Shown: piece after piece, positions 35,115 through 49,110 of the stretch
How positions within the stretch are numbered: position 1 is the stretch's first letter
Layout: each line of letters starts with the position of its first letter
NCBI RefSeq assembly: GCF_002443255.2
Contig: NW_019211456.1
Location: 18,895,557-18,959,556 of the forward strand
Direction: 5' to 3'
Length of the DNA stretch: 64,000 nucleotides
DNA from: Varroa destructor
Lineage: Eukaryota > Arthropoda > Arachnida > Mesostigmata > Varroidae
Made by a program: the position numbers and the translations under genes
The notes under the pieces: generated by a model
Seen by the model: only the letters and a program-made list of their open reading frames with translations
Told to the model about the DNA's origin: nothing
Databases searched by the model: none

Positions 35115-37893
35115 TGCAACAGAAAAAACTCAGATGTGAACCATTTGAAGAATCGTGTTCGGATATATTTCGCAATCCAAACCCTAGTAGATACGGGTAT
35201 TTAGGGTCCAGAAATTTTGACCTAATGATTTAGTGATCAAAGGGACTGAACAGTAGGTGCAAAGACATAGAAAACATCTGTAAAGGGTATGTAGAGGTAG
35301 ACGGTAGTACCTCTACGACGCAAGTTCAGTTTCGATCGCCGACTAAGGTTTCTGTCATCCCTTTCTATGTTCCTGTTTGAATCTGAGCCGATAGGGCTAA
35401 GAATGTCCTTAGCCGCGCGAACTGCTATTAGGCCGAAAGTCCCACTGATGCAAACTCGTCAAAAAACTGTTTTCACAAGCTAAAACGGCTTCTTTGATAG
35501 CGCACAATAAAGACGTTTGTCGCTGTTTATTAATATTTTATCAAAATGAAACTATAACACGTTAGATAATTTTGTACGCATAATTACTCGTTGACTAATA
35601 GATAATTTTCATGAATAATGGCTGAATCAACAGGCACTTTTGTATTGCCGTTGGAATCATATGACGTAAAGTCAAAATTCAAAATCATGTGAAGCTAACT
35701 TATGCTAACCAGCTGAACGAACTACATGGTACACAGATATTAAATAGAATGTATACTTGTATCCGTACTCTGGACAAAATGTTTAGAATATCCTGACTTC
35801 AAATCAACAAGGATACTACTCAGATAGCTAGCAAACTTTATCAAATCCGTACCGTCGGTGCGCGACCGTCATCGTCGCTACGGCCCACCGTTGAGCGTAT
35901 TCTATACATATTTTATAAGTCTCAATAAATTTACATAGCAACGCACGATTTCAAGGACCTTCAAAATAAGAAATCTTAGTTCCTATTTTGTTGTTTGCTT
36001 TTATTACAATCGTGACTCGGAACCGAGGAACAGCAACGTCTGGAGCCTCTTTGTTCTGTCAGGGTTTAAGGTAGGACAACTGTCCTTCGTGGGTGAGTTA
36101 GCATGACTTATTTATTAGTTAACTATTTGACGAGTTCGTTTCGAGTTGGTGCTATAGCTGTCAACGGCGATTTCCCTGTGCAACTCAGAGAAACAGGATA
36201 TGGTAGCTTGTGAACTATTACGCTACAACTAGGTCAATAGAATTTGTAGGGCCTTCAATTTCGCTCATTGAGTCTATCTCATTAAAGCTTCGACAAAACA
36301 GACACAAAAGCCATTTAGTGACTCGAGGAGTGAATCTACTACCGAAATGTTTGTCCTAGATTGTATCACACACAAATGTCTCTGTGCTATGGGGTAACGT
36401 TTAAGTTAGCATCCCATAAAAATAAAACTGCAGTGTGCAACATTTTCCTATTCACTTAATTCCTTTGAAATGCAAATCGAGGCTTTTTTTTTTGTAAACG
36501 GAGGGGTCTAGCTCGTCTCATAATTAATCATAGGTATCAGTATTACAGAGCAGTGTTTAATTTTGTAAGATTGTTGCAGAGAAAAGTTGCCAATGGTACG
36601 AATGCGAATTGTTTTGGCTTTTGAACTAACCGCTGACGAGCGCCCAGCCCATTGAATATTGTATTATTTGTACATTTGTACGCGTTTCAATCTAGATCTA
36701 CTCGCAAAAATAAAAGATATATTTGACTAAATTGAATTACCGATAAGACTTAAGGGTCCAAAAAGTTAATTATTACGACTAGATCTGCATAGTTCCTAGC
36801 TAGGCATTTAATATAGAAAGCAGAACGTTATCTCGTGATTGAGGTGACACTGGCGATAACATGTTTGGGCGCATTTTGATAGGATGACTAATTACAAGCG
36901 CTTTCGTGCGTTTTAGGCGTTTATTGCGACCGACGTACTTTAGCGTACGTACTGTGATATAACATACGGCAAAGCCTAGTCCACTCGAGGTTAACGTTTG
37001 GAGAGGAAGCAAATAGGCTTCCTTATCCTTTCAGTTTCTATCGGGTAGAAACCATCGTACGTTTCTCAAAAATCGAACGATTTTATCATTGACACACGAA
37101 AGGCAAGTTTGTCCGCCCCGTCAACTTAAGTTGATTTCTTGTTGAGTTTTTTTAAAGCCTATATTATTCGCTCGAACTTGTGTTACGAACGTATACAGGT
37201 ATAACGATGTTATGCCAGTTGCCTAACGTAATAACTGTTCATATAACTTTACATATATGGTTGCACCAAACACAAGTAACAAATCTTCATACGCCTATCG
37301 CTAGGGTGGCGTTGTTGGGTGATGTAAAGCTATCTGAATGCGATCTCATTTAGACCATACACGTACGAATTCGAATTTCAGCGCTAGTAGAAGCTTAACA
37401 AGGAATATGTTTATGATGCCATTTCGTAGGTGTCCTAGGGAAAGTCATCCAGGTTGAACAGGCAATAACCGACGCAAGGAAGTTTGGCATATATTGGGCC
37501 TGATACACCGCGACATGAGGCTCCACTTTGCGGGTTTCATCCGATGCCTGAAATAGATCCAGTTATACCATTAGATGTCTTGCAGATAACTCTTGTGGTA
37601 ATCCCCGATCCAGCGTGATTCAATCTGCGCGAAGTGGAAGCTGAGAGTCAAGAACCTTTAGCATACTTTAACACTCCCTAGCTTGATTCTGATTGCTCAT
37701 CGCAGACAATCGCGATCTGCGTTAAAATCTAACGCTGGAAATGTTCCGATCCAAAAATGCACACTTCGAATGTATTTATTTATAGAGTAATTTGTTTTTA
37801 TTTCGTCCCTAGTAAATGCTGTTGATTAATCTCGAGATGAGTTAAATCGATCTATGCTCAAATACAAATGTTTCTATTTTAACAATCAACAGA

Positions 37894-37909
37894 GGCAGGC
37901 AGGCAGGCA
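37894..37909. repeat. (GGCA)4 microsatellite
   Basis: Four perfect tetranucleotide units in non-coding DNA. Confidence 0.85.
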
Positions 37910-40900
37910 CGCCGCAGCTTCCGCATTATGTCCCTGTCGCCACGTTTCGCTCCAGATACAGATACTCTGTTTGGCTATGTGCATAATTTTAAGTAAGACT
38001 TAGCGGTTGATTACGCCTATCTTTCCCTGTCCTAGAAGGCATTTGTGGCGCAGCTGATTCTACGACGACCAGGCCACCCTTTGCCCAAACATCTGTTCCC
38101 TGAAACTCCATGACAATGGCTCTTGTCACTGAGTTGACTCAGAACAGCGATCCAATCCACGAAATACTGTCATGGTAATAGGTTAACAATAATAAAATTG
38201 AAGATCTGATTAATAACGTATAATAGGTTTTTCAGTTAGTTTTTTTTTTATATGTATACAACATATTTAACTTTTTATTTCTAATAAAGGGCATTAAATC
38301 GAAGCTATTTCCTTTCAGCGAGCGCATGCGAATCATAACGGCTCAATGATTGAACAAAGAACCAGCAAGAAGAACTAATAGATTTTCAGTTCAAGGTCAG
38401 CCAAGCAGGAACCCTACTTAACAACATTCATAATTCATAGTTGAATGAACCACTGCACCTCATAGGGCCTAGTTTACCTATAGATATTGAAAAAACGCGG
38501 AATTGAAAATGTTACCAGCTCATTGTAAGCTTAAGGTAAACGCGTTTAAATTGAATTGGGGCAATTGTCTTAACGAAAAATTTACCCACTTCGTACTCTG
38601 CAGAATTTGTGAGCGACTAACGGAAGGCAAGCTATTAGCTGCCCATAAAAAAGGAAAGCTTTAAAGGCATTGTCTTGGGGGATAGTTTCCCGCAATCTAT
38701 GGTTTATAATTATTGTTACAAGGCGCTTTGTTATATAATTGGCAACGTTGGATTGTAAGTTGTACATTGAAGTCATGACATTTTAGTAGTTAGTACCTCT
38801 TGACAGCCCAGAGCTACTTACGTTTCTAGCACGGAAACCATGATGTTCTGTTTGAGTAAGACAACTGTTAGAAGGACAAGTTCCGGTTGTAGAATCAGCA
38901 GATGCTTCACGTAGCGCCACATCGAACGTATAACAGTATTAAACCGACTTTGCTTCTAACTGTCTATCGCTAGCTTTTCCTAGTTTTTTTTTTTTCGCTA
39001 GTTTTTTTTTGTCTTCCTGTATCAAAAGTATCACCTAAATGTACCCTGTCGACACGCCCTTCTAGTGATGTACATACCTCAAATAAATGATTACTAACAA
39101 ACTTTTTTGAATTGGATACTTTTTCCATAGGCGATCGATATGTTGTTAACCCTTATGCGTCTCACACTCACAATCTTCAAGTCCTCTTGCCAGGATATTC
39201 ATAATTTCGAAGTGCTGCGTTTGTTGTTGAGTAACAGAAAGAGGAACTAAGTGCATTTCAAGTATAACGTGTTGTATCCGTATTTAATTTATCCGTATTT
39301 ATATATTATAGCGCCTATATGCGATGCTTACGTTCTCTAGCGCTGCTTTAATTTTCTGTAGTTTATACCTCATACTCTGCCTATTCAGTGAGGATATTGT
39401 TAGGGGTACGCTTCTTATTAGAATTCCAAGTATACAGTTATCCAATAGTGCTTACCTGTTCTAAGTTCCACTGAAGCAGTTTACTTATGCCTATTGTCAT
39501 GAATTTAGTGCAATGCTATCGGCTTTTTTGCTGCTGTTCCAGTCAGTAAAGCGCAATTAACGGCTACACTTATCCAGTTTTTGTTTGATACAGAAAGTTC
39601 CACTGCCGTTGTGACCTTCCAATAGAAGTGAACCTTACGATTATAGAACCTTAACCCTCTTGCAGATTTAGATTACGTTAAGTCGTTCGTTTGCTGTCGC
39701 TCGCCTTCTCATTCGAAGGCTGGTGATTTTTTCGTTCATTCAACACTTTTTTTGCGGTGTTTTTTAGGAGTATAAACATTTGGAAGAGACAACCCTAATT
39801 GGCTGACCGCACTTAGTGCAATCAGGCCAATATAACCTTAATCAACATCTCGTTATTGCTCGCACCCGTTTGCCATTAAGACTCGAAATTACTGTTTATT
39901 TGCTTTTTTTTCCATCCACCAACTGTACATGTAACAATTGATATATATCGCTAGCTAACGATGCCGTGTTTCATATACACGTTGTAGATAAATGCGTCTT
40001 AGCTGCTAACAGACGACCGAAAATCCGTTAACCTTACCCTCATCTTGTTCTTCATTTACTACCAGTGTTATATCGAGAGGCGTAATCTTGTTTAAACTTT
40101 ATTTCGCAGGCTCAGTTTTTCCATAGATTTTCCTATTTTTAGTAATACCACTACAACCAAAACCGAGTGACCAGCTGAAGAGGCCTTTGCGGTCCCGTCG
40201 ACTCTCTTGCACAAACACTCTTCCACTTCATATTTCTAGTGTCGCACACTCTATAAATCCATGGTGTCCCACTGTTCCAGTGTCTTCTGGCCAGGGGATC
40301 TTCATGGATGGAACGAACCTTTTATGCGCCTCTTTCTGGCGCACCATAATTCCGACATTAATAACGGACGATTAGCGAGCTGCTTCGCGCTGGATAGAGT
40401 AGCAGAGGAAAATCAACGCAGGAAACGATCACCTTCGACCGCCCCCGGCCGACACGATACTACGAAAAGAAACCGTGCTTGGAGCAGACCCAACAAGACG
40501 TATGATATGTATATTCCATATCATTTTTTTGTGTCGTATGCAATCACGAAGCTGCCGTTTCTGGCTCTCTTTCACAGTTAGGGTAGTGGGCACTTTCCAT
40601 GGGGTGTGCGGACCAGGAAAGGAGTCCAGCGGCGTTGTCTTATACTTTCCTCTCGGAGAAAACCGAGCTATCTTTACTGGTTTGTCGCACAAAAACTAGA
40701 TTGGGTATTGACTAGGGGGTCGCTAAATATTCAACTATTCACCCCCGCAGTATAACAGTTGTGGAACCTTTGCAAATAGTCAGTAATCATTTTTTTTTTA
40801 ACTGATTTTGCTTGCCTTGCTACCGGACATCGGACTGTCGACGAAACTGCTCGACATTACTTTCACACTAATAGAAGATTAGTTTTACGATGGGTTTCAA

Positions 40901-41255
40901 ACCAGATCGAAACCAATTAGAGTTATTGACATTGCTAATGCTGACACCAAAAAACCTGTAGTATGAATTGTGTATGTAGCAGACGGAATCATTCAAACGT
41001 CAGATAAACATTCCTCCGCGCATTACATTTTTTTCTTTATGTTACAAAGTGTGCTGTATCGCTGACCAAACCAGTTTGAGCATCGTTCTATCGTAGAGTA
41101 AAATTCATGCCTTCTTCCTGCATTATAAACTATTTGACAGAACATATTTGTTCAAAACCTGTCTGGAAACATATATCAGTCGACAATTTTGGAGTCAATT
41201 CAGCCGAATAGTTTTGCCTCAGGCAGCTCGATCCAGCCTTCAGTCAGAGGCCTTA

Positions 41256-41303
41256 TTATCCGTTTTCATGCTGTCCGTCCGAGCGGTCAGCGTGAGCGGA
41301 TAA
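41256..41303. repeat. Imperfect stem-loop (TTATCCG...CGGATAA)
   Basis: The arms 41256-41273 and 41288-41303 pair over about 15 positions with a small bulge around a 14-base loop. It is shorter than a typical pre-miRNA; function unknown. Confidence 0.5.
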
Positions 41304-43035
41304 CGGATCTGGATCGTTGAGTAAAATTGAGCAGCTGAAAAATTCAATGTTGAACTATTAAGCCTTCTCGACTGATCCTTGGCTTTTCTGCTAGACAAGT
41401 CTGAAGAGGCGGGGCAGCGGCAGCGGAATCTAGACTGTTGCAGTTCGCAGTCGAAAATCCTTCTTACGTAGTGTAAAGTTAACTGAGTCGTCCTTCAGGT
41501 TCTTGTCATTTCAGCTGCTTGGTCTGCAAATACAGAAAAGACCACGGGCATCTTTTGAGCCTTTATTGCGTTACCTGACATTCAACGTACAGCATTGTGC
41601 TGCAGCTGACAAAAATCAAGTTTTTTTTCCAGCAGGTAATGACGAGCTGATCTAGTCTCCTCTGAAGTTTTTTCACCAGCGTTTCTGCTGGTAACAGACG
41701 GAAGTGATCTTGTATACTCACAAGCCGAGGCCGTCAGAAACATCTCTCTCGCTCGTGTTTCCCTATTCATTGCTTTTATTGTTGATGTCAAATAAATGAT
41801 AGAAACAGCGTCATCTTAAGGGACAATCGCAAAAGCTGTTTCGCGTCATAAGCGACCACATTGGCTCGGCCTCTAAGAATGCTCGTCCGTTCCAACACGA
41901 TTGTAAACAATTAGTAACGATCAGACCTTTTAATGCTCAACAACGATCCCTCCCTATTTAAAGCTCCATTTTCGCAAAGACTCATTTGCAGCGACAGTGC
42001 GGCAGTCCCTGTTTGCGAGAGCGTGACACCGCTAGAGGTCGTAATAGTAATTGGACACTCAGGACGCGCCTACGCAGAAGGTCGATTTCTGTTTTTCGTC
42101 AGCAATGTCGAGCACTTGGTTCGGCAATATAAGTCTTCGCATATTAGTACTTCTGTCGTAGTCAATATGCGCCGAACTAAAACCCTAGATCAATATATTT
42201 CTAAATAAAGTTCACATATGTAGATACACGACTCTTATGCTTAGGATCGAACGAAAACCTATTTCAGTATTGCGCAAATAAGCGCTTACCTCTTGCATGG
42301 AATTGTAGACGTTGCCGCCTACAGGCGCGCGCTACTCTCAAAACCACGCCCTTTCGCATCCAGGTTGCGTTCACTTCTGTCCTGCGTATTCTGTCTTGTT
42401 TGTTATAAAAGCTGTCTACTGACTTGACAATCGTTGCGCCATACCATTCACGATTTTTGAATAGAGCTATTTAGTGGAACTTAGCAATGACTATTTGTCT
42501 CACACCATGAGTGTGTTATTTTGGTATGTCAGCAACGAAAGTCGATACTCTTGTCAAAGGCTTTAGAGTTCTTACTCTCTCATCATATTTAATACTGCTC
42601 CTGCTGCTGCTCACTTAAAGTTATTACGTATTAGGTGCAGTAGGTTATGACGTATGTAACGCAATGTTACAACAACAATCATAGAACGCCCAACCGATCA
42701 GATAGAAAAGTTTGTTGTTCCTGATCATGTCCGGCTGTAGTATGTCATCGCATATAGAGACAACATAATCAATCTAGTTCGAGCAGCGCCAACTCGTTGT
42801 ATCCCTTTTGTGGGCCAGTCGGACGTCTGTTTGAACTTGCCACTTTCAGATTTTCCACGAGTGGGTGAGGCCTTATTTGGTGCTGGACACAGGATGACAG
42901 CAGTAGATAAAGGCTGCCTTACCGGGCACCTATGACTGAGTGGTTCCTTTTTAGGGATGGCGGGAAAGCATCAAATTCAATGATGGCCTCATTGATGCCT
43001 CATGCATCGGCCAGCTGTTTTTACGACGCCATAGG

Positions 43036-43260
43036 ATGCTGCAGTTGGTGTTTTTCGTATTTGTTTGGCTGTCGTATTTGAATGAAATGAGAGCATATAT
43101 AGACGTATTGTCATTCGTGGCACACGCATCGTTTTACTCTACGCCATCACGACAATTCGCTGATATCGAAGGTCAAACGGACAGCTGTGACAGCGATGGT
43201 GGCGACAACCCAACCCAAATCGGTCTCTCAACCGCTAATCGCCCCAGCCACGGACAATAG
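43036..43260 (+). CDS. Possible small secreted or membrane-anchored peptide (doubtful)
   Basis: A 74-codon frame in a GC-richer patch. Its ATG has A at -3. The N-terminus is hydrophobic (MLQLVFFVFVWLSYL), like a signal peptide or anchor, and is followed by a hydrophilic Asp/Ser/Gly-rich part (DSCDSDGGDNP). I recognise no family. At this length a chance frame is quite possible. Confidence 0.18.
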   Translation: MLQLVFFVFVWLSYLNEMRAYIDVLSFVAHASFYSTPSRQFADIEGQTDSCDSDGGDNPTQIGLSTANRPSHGQ

Positions 43261-44029
43261 TTAACGCGAACTCAACGATCGCGTCGTCATTGGACCGAGG
43301 TGCGAGCTACATGTCACACTATAGACGGCATCAACGATAATATAACGACAGCTTTTCAAATCTCATCTCGTTCTGATCAACGAATAGATCAGTGTTCGAT
43401 GAAGCTCGAACAGGGAAACAATACCTGTTAGCCGCAAAATGTCGCTTCGGCGAACCAACCGTGCTCGCAGATACCTATTCACAGCATATTAGCATCATTA
43501 TCATCACATCACCGTGATCGTTAGATAAGCCTTACTTAACAAAGAACAAAGTTTTCAGGGAATAGGTAAAACAGCATGAGACATTATGATGTGGTCCGGC
43601 ATTGTGGCGCGTATTAGGTTCGGAACATCTATTGCTGCGTACCACAGGCTAATGTCTGTTTACTAATGGAGACTTACGTGACCCAAAAATCGCTAGGTGC
43701 ATGTTATACATACTGAATGAGCATCCAGTTTATGGGGCTCAGTTTGTTCTGTGGAGATTTATTACTGTCTATATAGTGAAAATTTCATGTTTAATAAAAG
43801 AGACAACATCGTTATCACGTGCACTAACATGAGTCAGCCACGTAGGCGTACACGCAGGTATATTTAGTAATTTTTTTTTTCACACACCTACAGCAGTAAA
43901 CGTATACGTAATACCCTGTTTATATAAGCATGAATCTTAAATGTCACAACTAGAGCTGTAGTGTCATCTGTCGTAGCTTAACACAATACGTATCGTGCGT
44001 TGATAAGTATATAGGAAACAAACCGAAGC

Positions 44030-44045
44030 CATTGTTCGAACAATG
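44030..44045. repeat. 16-bp perfect palindrome CATTGTTCGAACAATG
   Basis: A self-complementary 16-mer. Seventeen bases downstream, 44062-44069 and 44079-44086 form a second hairpin (TTCACGGT/ACCGTGAA), making a cluster of small dyads. Confidence 0.85.
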
Positions 44046-44809
44046 CATACGCGAACAGATTTTCACGGTGAATGTGTGACCGTGAAGAAGTAGTAGGTAT
44101 TTGCATAAGCATAAACTCCACATATATACACGAGGTAGCCAGCTGGCTTGGGGCATTGGCCCCAGCGACCATTTGCCATTGCCATTCTAACCCGGCAACA
44201 AAGGTAAAACACGACCGGATACGATTTAAATTGGTATCATCACAATCTCTCGTTATGTCAGTCTTTGTCCCTATCTAGGTCTATCGAGTTCGACGATTGG
44301 CAGTAAATAGGGCCCTACGGGCCATATCCACAGATAATGGCAGATTTTGTCATGTTAGATGGAAGCGCCACCGTAGCTTAGCATCAGCCAGTCAAAATAA
44401 AATTAATTCGCTATTCTTGTACGTTCGTGTACACGAGCGACAAAACAAATTATGACGAAAGGGCCATTTAGTATGCTCCTTTTTACACTCTAAATCTAAC
44501 CTAAAGGCCTATTTAATGCGAACGAAGAAATATATGCGGTATCCTCGCGTTTTTCTCACCGATATAAATCAATGATTTTTCTGTGTCTTTCCAATATTGA
44601 CATTCTTATGACTACAAATGCCATACACAAAATTCACCTGGCAAGGTCGCTATAATCTAAATGGTAATGGTAACGAGTCGAGCATAGGTATCAGCGTTTT
44701 ACCTACACATATTGGGAACTCGCTACTAAACTGTCAAATCTAAATGAGTGAGTTTGCAAAATCACGTTAAAAACAGGTCTGAGTGTCGCCTGGTGCTAAC
44801 GCAGAATTT

Positions 44810-44851
44810 TTAAAAATGAAGTTATTTCACTTTTATTAAAAATGAAGTTAT
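44810..44851. repeat. Exact 16-bp direct repeat, two copies 26 bp apart
   Basis: TTAAAAATGAAGTTAT occurs at 44810-44825 and again at 44836-44851. It is a small tandem duplication in AT-rich DNA. Confidence 0.8.
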
Positions 44852-47800
44852 AATTAGATCAACGTCATCTCTAAATACGCTTAAAAATACTTGGTGCCCT
44901 TAGATTTATGCTGTTTTCTCAGTCAATACTTATATGCTATGAGGGGCCGCTTCGCTTTTCGGATAACGAGGCCTAGCTAGAAGAACAATGTACCGGAATA
45001 CCTATCATTATCCAGATAATACAACGGCTTACTTTTAGAGATTTCAAGTAACTCGATGTAAGTAGACTACGTCTAAGTGGCTAGCTGGTTTTATCTGCTC
45101 CAAAACCAAATACATTGTCCATAGTAATGTGTATATATATATACATAAATGGTCACACGATATGAAAGACGTAGCTAGGCTCAGGGTGAAAATGTTAGAG
45201 ACCTCCAAAAAAGAGAATTTTTCTTTCTTTGGCAAAGGAAAAATAGAAGAGGTTTGATATTCCGGTAGAACTAACTCACTCACTGCTACCCAAAATGTCC
45301 GTATGCTGTATGTATCAGTACAGCGAACGTTTATTATTCTCAGACATTTTATTATAGGTCAGCTTCTGTGTTGTCTGTATATAATTTTTTGTATATACAA
45401 TAATTTTGAAAAAATTGTAACCTATAAAGACCTTCTAATACACTTTAATATTTATATGTGCAGTAAATAAAGTTTTCACTACGTAATAATAGTGATAGTA
45501 ATAATATCAATCATAAGTTGCCTAGACATTTCGATTGTTACGGGAACCACGGGTGCTAATCTGCTGCAGCAGGTCATCCGCTAATAAATTTGTAGGTCAA
45601 ATATTAAGCGACTTTGACAATGTATCATCGGAAAAAAACAGTCGACGAAAAGAGATGCACGCCAACCTCCAGAAACGAAAAATCCCAATCTGTTCGAGAT
45701 ACAGAGAACAATGCTACCGATGAATGGCGGCAGCTTATGACTGCAACGGTCCTAAGCCGGCCTGCAGTCAACTTGCGCAGATCATTAACCAACAATAAAA
45801 ATATTTTTTGTGCGATGCCTGTAGCTTTCTAACCGGTCGTACTCAGCATCACTACTAAATCTTTCAAGTTTTAGAGATACTCATTTCTAGGATGACCTGT
45901 GAGCGGACTGAACCGAAAAAACACTGCACCTTTTTCGCTCAAGGCTTACAAACAAGTACAAAGATATCCGACGTTCGGACTCGGTAGATGGGTTTGACCT
46001 ATCACCAATTAGTGGCCGAACAAATAAGCCTAGCTGTAATGTAATGCAACTACCGTTTCGCTATGCTAAATCCGTCGGACAAAAAACAGAACTAAAAAAG
46101 TGCGGTGTCGATTACGATCTCATACGCGGTCGAAATTTCCACGAGCGGAGAAAATACAATATTCCAGTTAGCATATATTATACATCAAAAAAAATATACT
46201 ATCTTTGCGTTTTACAGCGCCCACACTGGGCGTCGACGATATTAAGCTGATTATCATGTTTTATTATATACACACACACATACACATATGTACTGCAGCT
46301 AAGTTTCACGCAATTCTTTTTTGCCCAATTTTCGCGCCATTTGCAATATCCGAATCTATCAGCAACGTTCAAACCAGACGGAGAAAGGGGCGACGAATTC
46401 TTGACTGTTTTTTTGCTCCCCTTTCTTTAAGACAGACCTATAGGCAACCGTACCGACCGATAAACATGCAACCAACGAAGCCACGGTCCCTCGCCGTGAG
46501 AAGCGCTTCGATTTGGCATAAAACGGTTTCTCCTTTTTGATGACTACGTGAAAATATTGCCCGGCGTAAATACGATTATTTTCACCTTATGCCGATTCCC
46601 GCAAGCGGCCACTTGAATCTAGTCAATCATCCTTTAGCTTCTTACTCACATTCGCACGAGTCCAATAGCTGGCTTTATTCAATGCTAGTAGCAGTAGCAG
46701 AAACAAAAATATGCTACATGTTAAAGAAAAACAATAGAAAACGAAGAATACTGTTTTTACTGCGCGTAGAAGCTACGACATGAGCTACCTGTATGTCTAT
46801 GGTAATTTCATAGCCTCGACGGTACCAGTAGTGAGACACATTGGACGCGTGAAACAATAAGAATTGCCCAGTTATAAATGTCCGCATTTTGGCTGGACTT
46901 ACACCTTTATCGTAACGTGACGCGATGGAATCATAAACGAGCTATAGATATAGGACAGTAAAAAACTAAGCACCGACGTAGTATCAGTTTTAAACAGACT
47001 ACCAGAGCTAAACACCACCATAGATTGGAGAGACTAACATGATTTAACTATATGTATTTTCTTACAAAGGATGTGTGTGTCACGAACTAAGTTGTACCTT
47101 TTTTGCGATTTTGATGGTATAAGACTTTTATACAGTTTGCTATTTGGAGCATTTTTCTGCTAGCGCTAGCTAGGTTAAGGGGAACCGCTGGCCTCTGCGC
47201 CACCAACGAGGTATTAACAAGTTGACCCCCGTTAGCGCATAGATACTCACTATTCTCAATTTATTGCGATATGTTATTATTATTATTTTATAGAGCAAGG
47301 GCAGGTTTTATGCACGTTTACCGTCGTGTGTGTCTTTGCCAGTCGTGAGTTTGCAAAGCGAGTCTTCTATACGAAGTACATGTAAAATAAGTAGGAAACA
47401 TGTTTCATGTGTGCATTTTCTTCCTTAGCCGTCTCGGTCTGTTCTTTTACAAACAGACTAAGATATCAAATCGAACAAATATGCGTTCAACAGCGAAGCG
47501 ATCCGAAATTGAAAGTGGGCTTTGTAAGATACTTTGACTTCTAGGCCGGCGGAAAAAATGTATACATGGTAGCTTGGACGTTCCGAGCAATATGCTATTC
47601 TCACTCGATTCCATTAACTTGCCGCCAAACGATTGCTGAGAACAAGATAGCCATAGCTATTTCGACTTCGACCCGCTTGCGATGATTGATTTACATAATT
47701 CTGTGTTGAAAATAAAGATTATTCAATGTATTCCTGATAGGTGCTAACCACTTACTAACGATCAGGCGTTACACAGTCCACAAAGAGCTTATACGATAGC

Positions 47801-48879
47801 CGGCATAATTCAGCCATATTCTGAGACTATCAAAATTAACTTACCCAACTGTAGTTAAGAGCAAAGGTGTATTCATCCACAAACCGCTTTGAGTGATCGA
47901 ACAGTTCAGTCCTATGTGAAACTTGCTCTGAGTCAGCAAAATTGCCGTTGAAGTTTATCATGTGGCTCTTAGCTGTGTTCTCTCGGTGTTAACGCACTAG
48001 AATAGGACTGCAGGATTATCGGCCCTACATAATTATAGAATCACCTTAAAAATCCGCCTCCCACACGAGACCCCACATGAGTTGACGACATGCTCTGGTC
48101 ACATTAATCTAAGCAGCTAGCTTCCCCCTAGGAAACCGTTGAGGGTCTGTGGACCGATAAAGGAAAATGCACAAGAATAGACTGCGTGAATGGATACGTG
48201 CCTTATGCATAAACAATTGACCCCGTGCAATTCCGAGGCGCTAACTGGTTCGTTTCGGAAATATAAATCGCCCCCTCGGACTCGGCCTTGGCCTAAATAA
48301 TCGCTGCTGTTAATACTGCCACGTCAACAATTGCAATGAAAACTTGGTTCTAAAGGAATCGCAAGTACTGAATATTGAGCTAGCTAGTGACTACATTGAA
48401 TGCGCTAAGAGTATGCTGTTCCTATCAGATATGATATGTGGGAGTTTATCTTAAAGTACATATTCATCTTCGTCTATTGCAGCTAAACATACAGGCATGT
48501 TTATTGAGTGGTATCACGTGTCTGTTAATAGATGGGGCCTTTGTATTATCTAATACATGCAATAGGAATCTAATGTGGTATTTAAAAGTGTGAATAAAAT
48601 GAAGATGCCTCCATTAAGACTAGCATAAATCCTATAGAGCAACTATACGTCACGTTGTTGCCGTTGTTCCCTGAATATGATTGTCGCTATCCTGCATACG
48701 GCTGTTTGTTTTCATTCCATGGATGAGGCTTGTGTTTGGGAAAGAGAACATCAAACAGTAACCAGTCGATCCTCTTCCGAAATCAGTCGCAGCGAGTACT
48801 ATTTCCTAGCTATTTGAGTCGCGTTAAACCTAAGAAAGTGTCTTAAATGTATTAAATAACTGTCTCGATAGCGAGACAT

Positions 48880-49110
48880 GGTAGGCGACTCCTCATGACG
48901 ACTGTCAGGCGAAGGCGAGTGACGGACCGGACAAATTGTGCCTACATGGACGATTCGATGCTGTCCGCTGTTGCTGCCGCCGCTTTTGCTGCTGCTGCCA
49001 CTACTACTGTTGCTGTTGACAACGAACCGATGGAGGGTTTGAGAAAAGCTCTCCATTTTTTCCCCCTTCTTTTTTTTCGTGACAGCCGATGACGAGTGAA
49101 TCTGGAAATG
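48880..49110. other. Triplet-rich block coding for Ala (plus) or Ser (minus) runs
   Basis: Imperfect GCT/CTG triplets give poly-Ala on the plus strand and a Ser/Gly run on the minus strand within an open frame (48,799-49,164, minus) that includes RIVHVGTICPVRHSPSP. This could be a first exon of a low-complexity protein, but no donor site or homology was found. Confidence 0.2.

Larger units (their letters stand above)
35115..43020. other. No gene seen
   Basis: AT-rich. Open frames of 106 and 87 codons overlap on opposite strands at 40,261-40,692 in a GC-richer patch but match nothing I know. A short hairpin GTAGAGGTA/TACCTCTAC lies at 35291-35316. Confidence 0.45.
43261..48880. other. No gene seen
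   Basis: AT-rich with small dyads (44,030-44,086), an exact direct repeat, and a 12-bp palindrome GCTAGCGCTAGC at 47159-47170. Confidence 0.45.

Noticed and set aside
40429..40692. Minus-strand frame with SFPGPHTPW, suggestive of PGP repeats of sperm-tail proteins
   Set aside because: There is one weak motif without repetition and no supporting residues.
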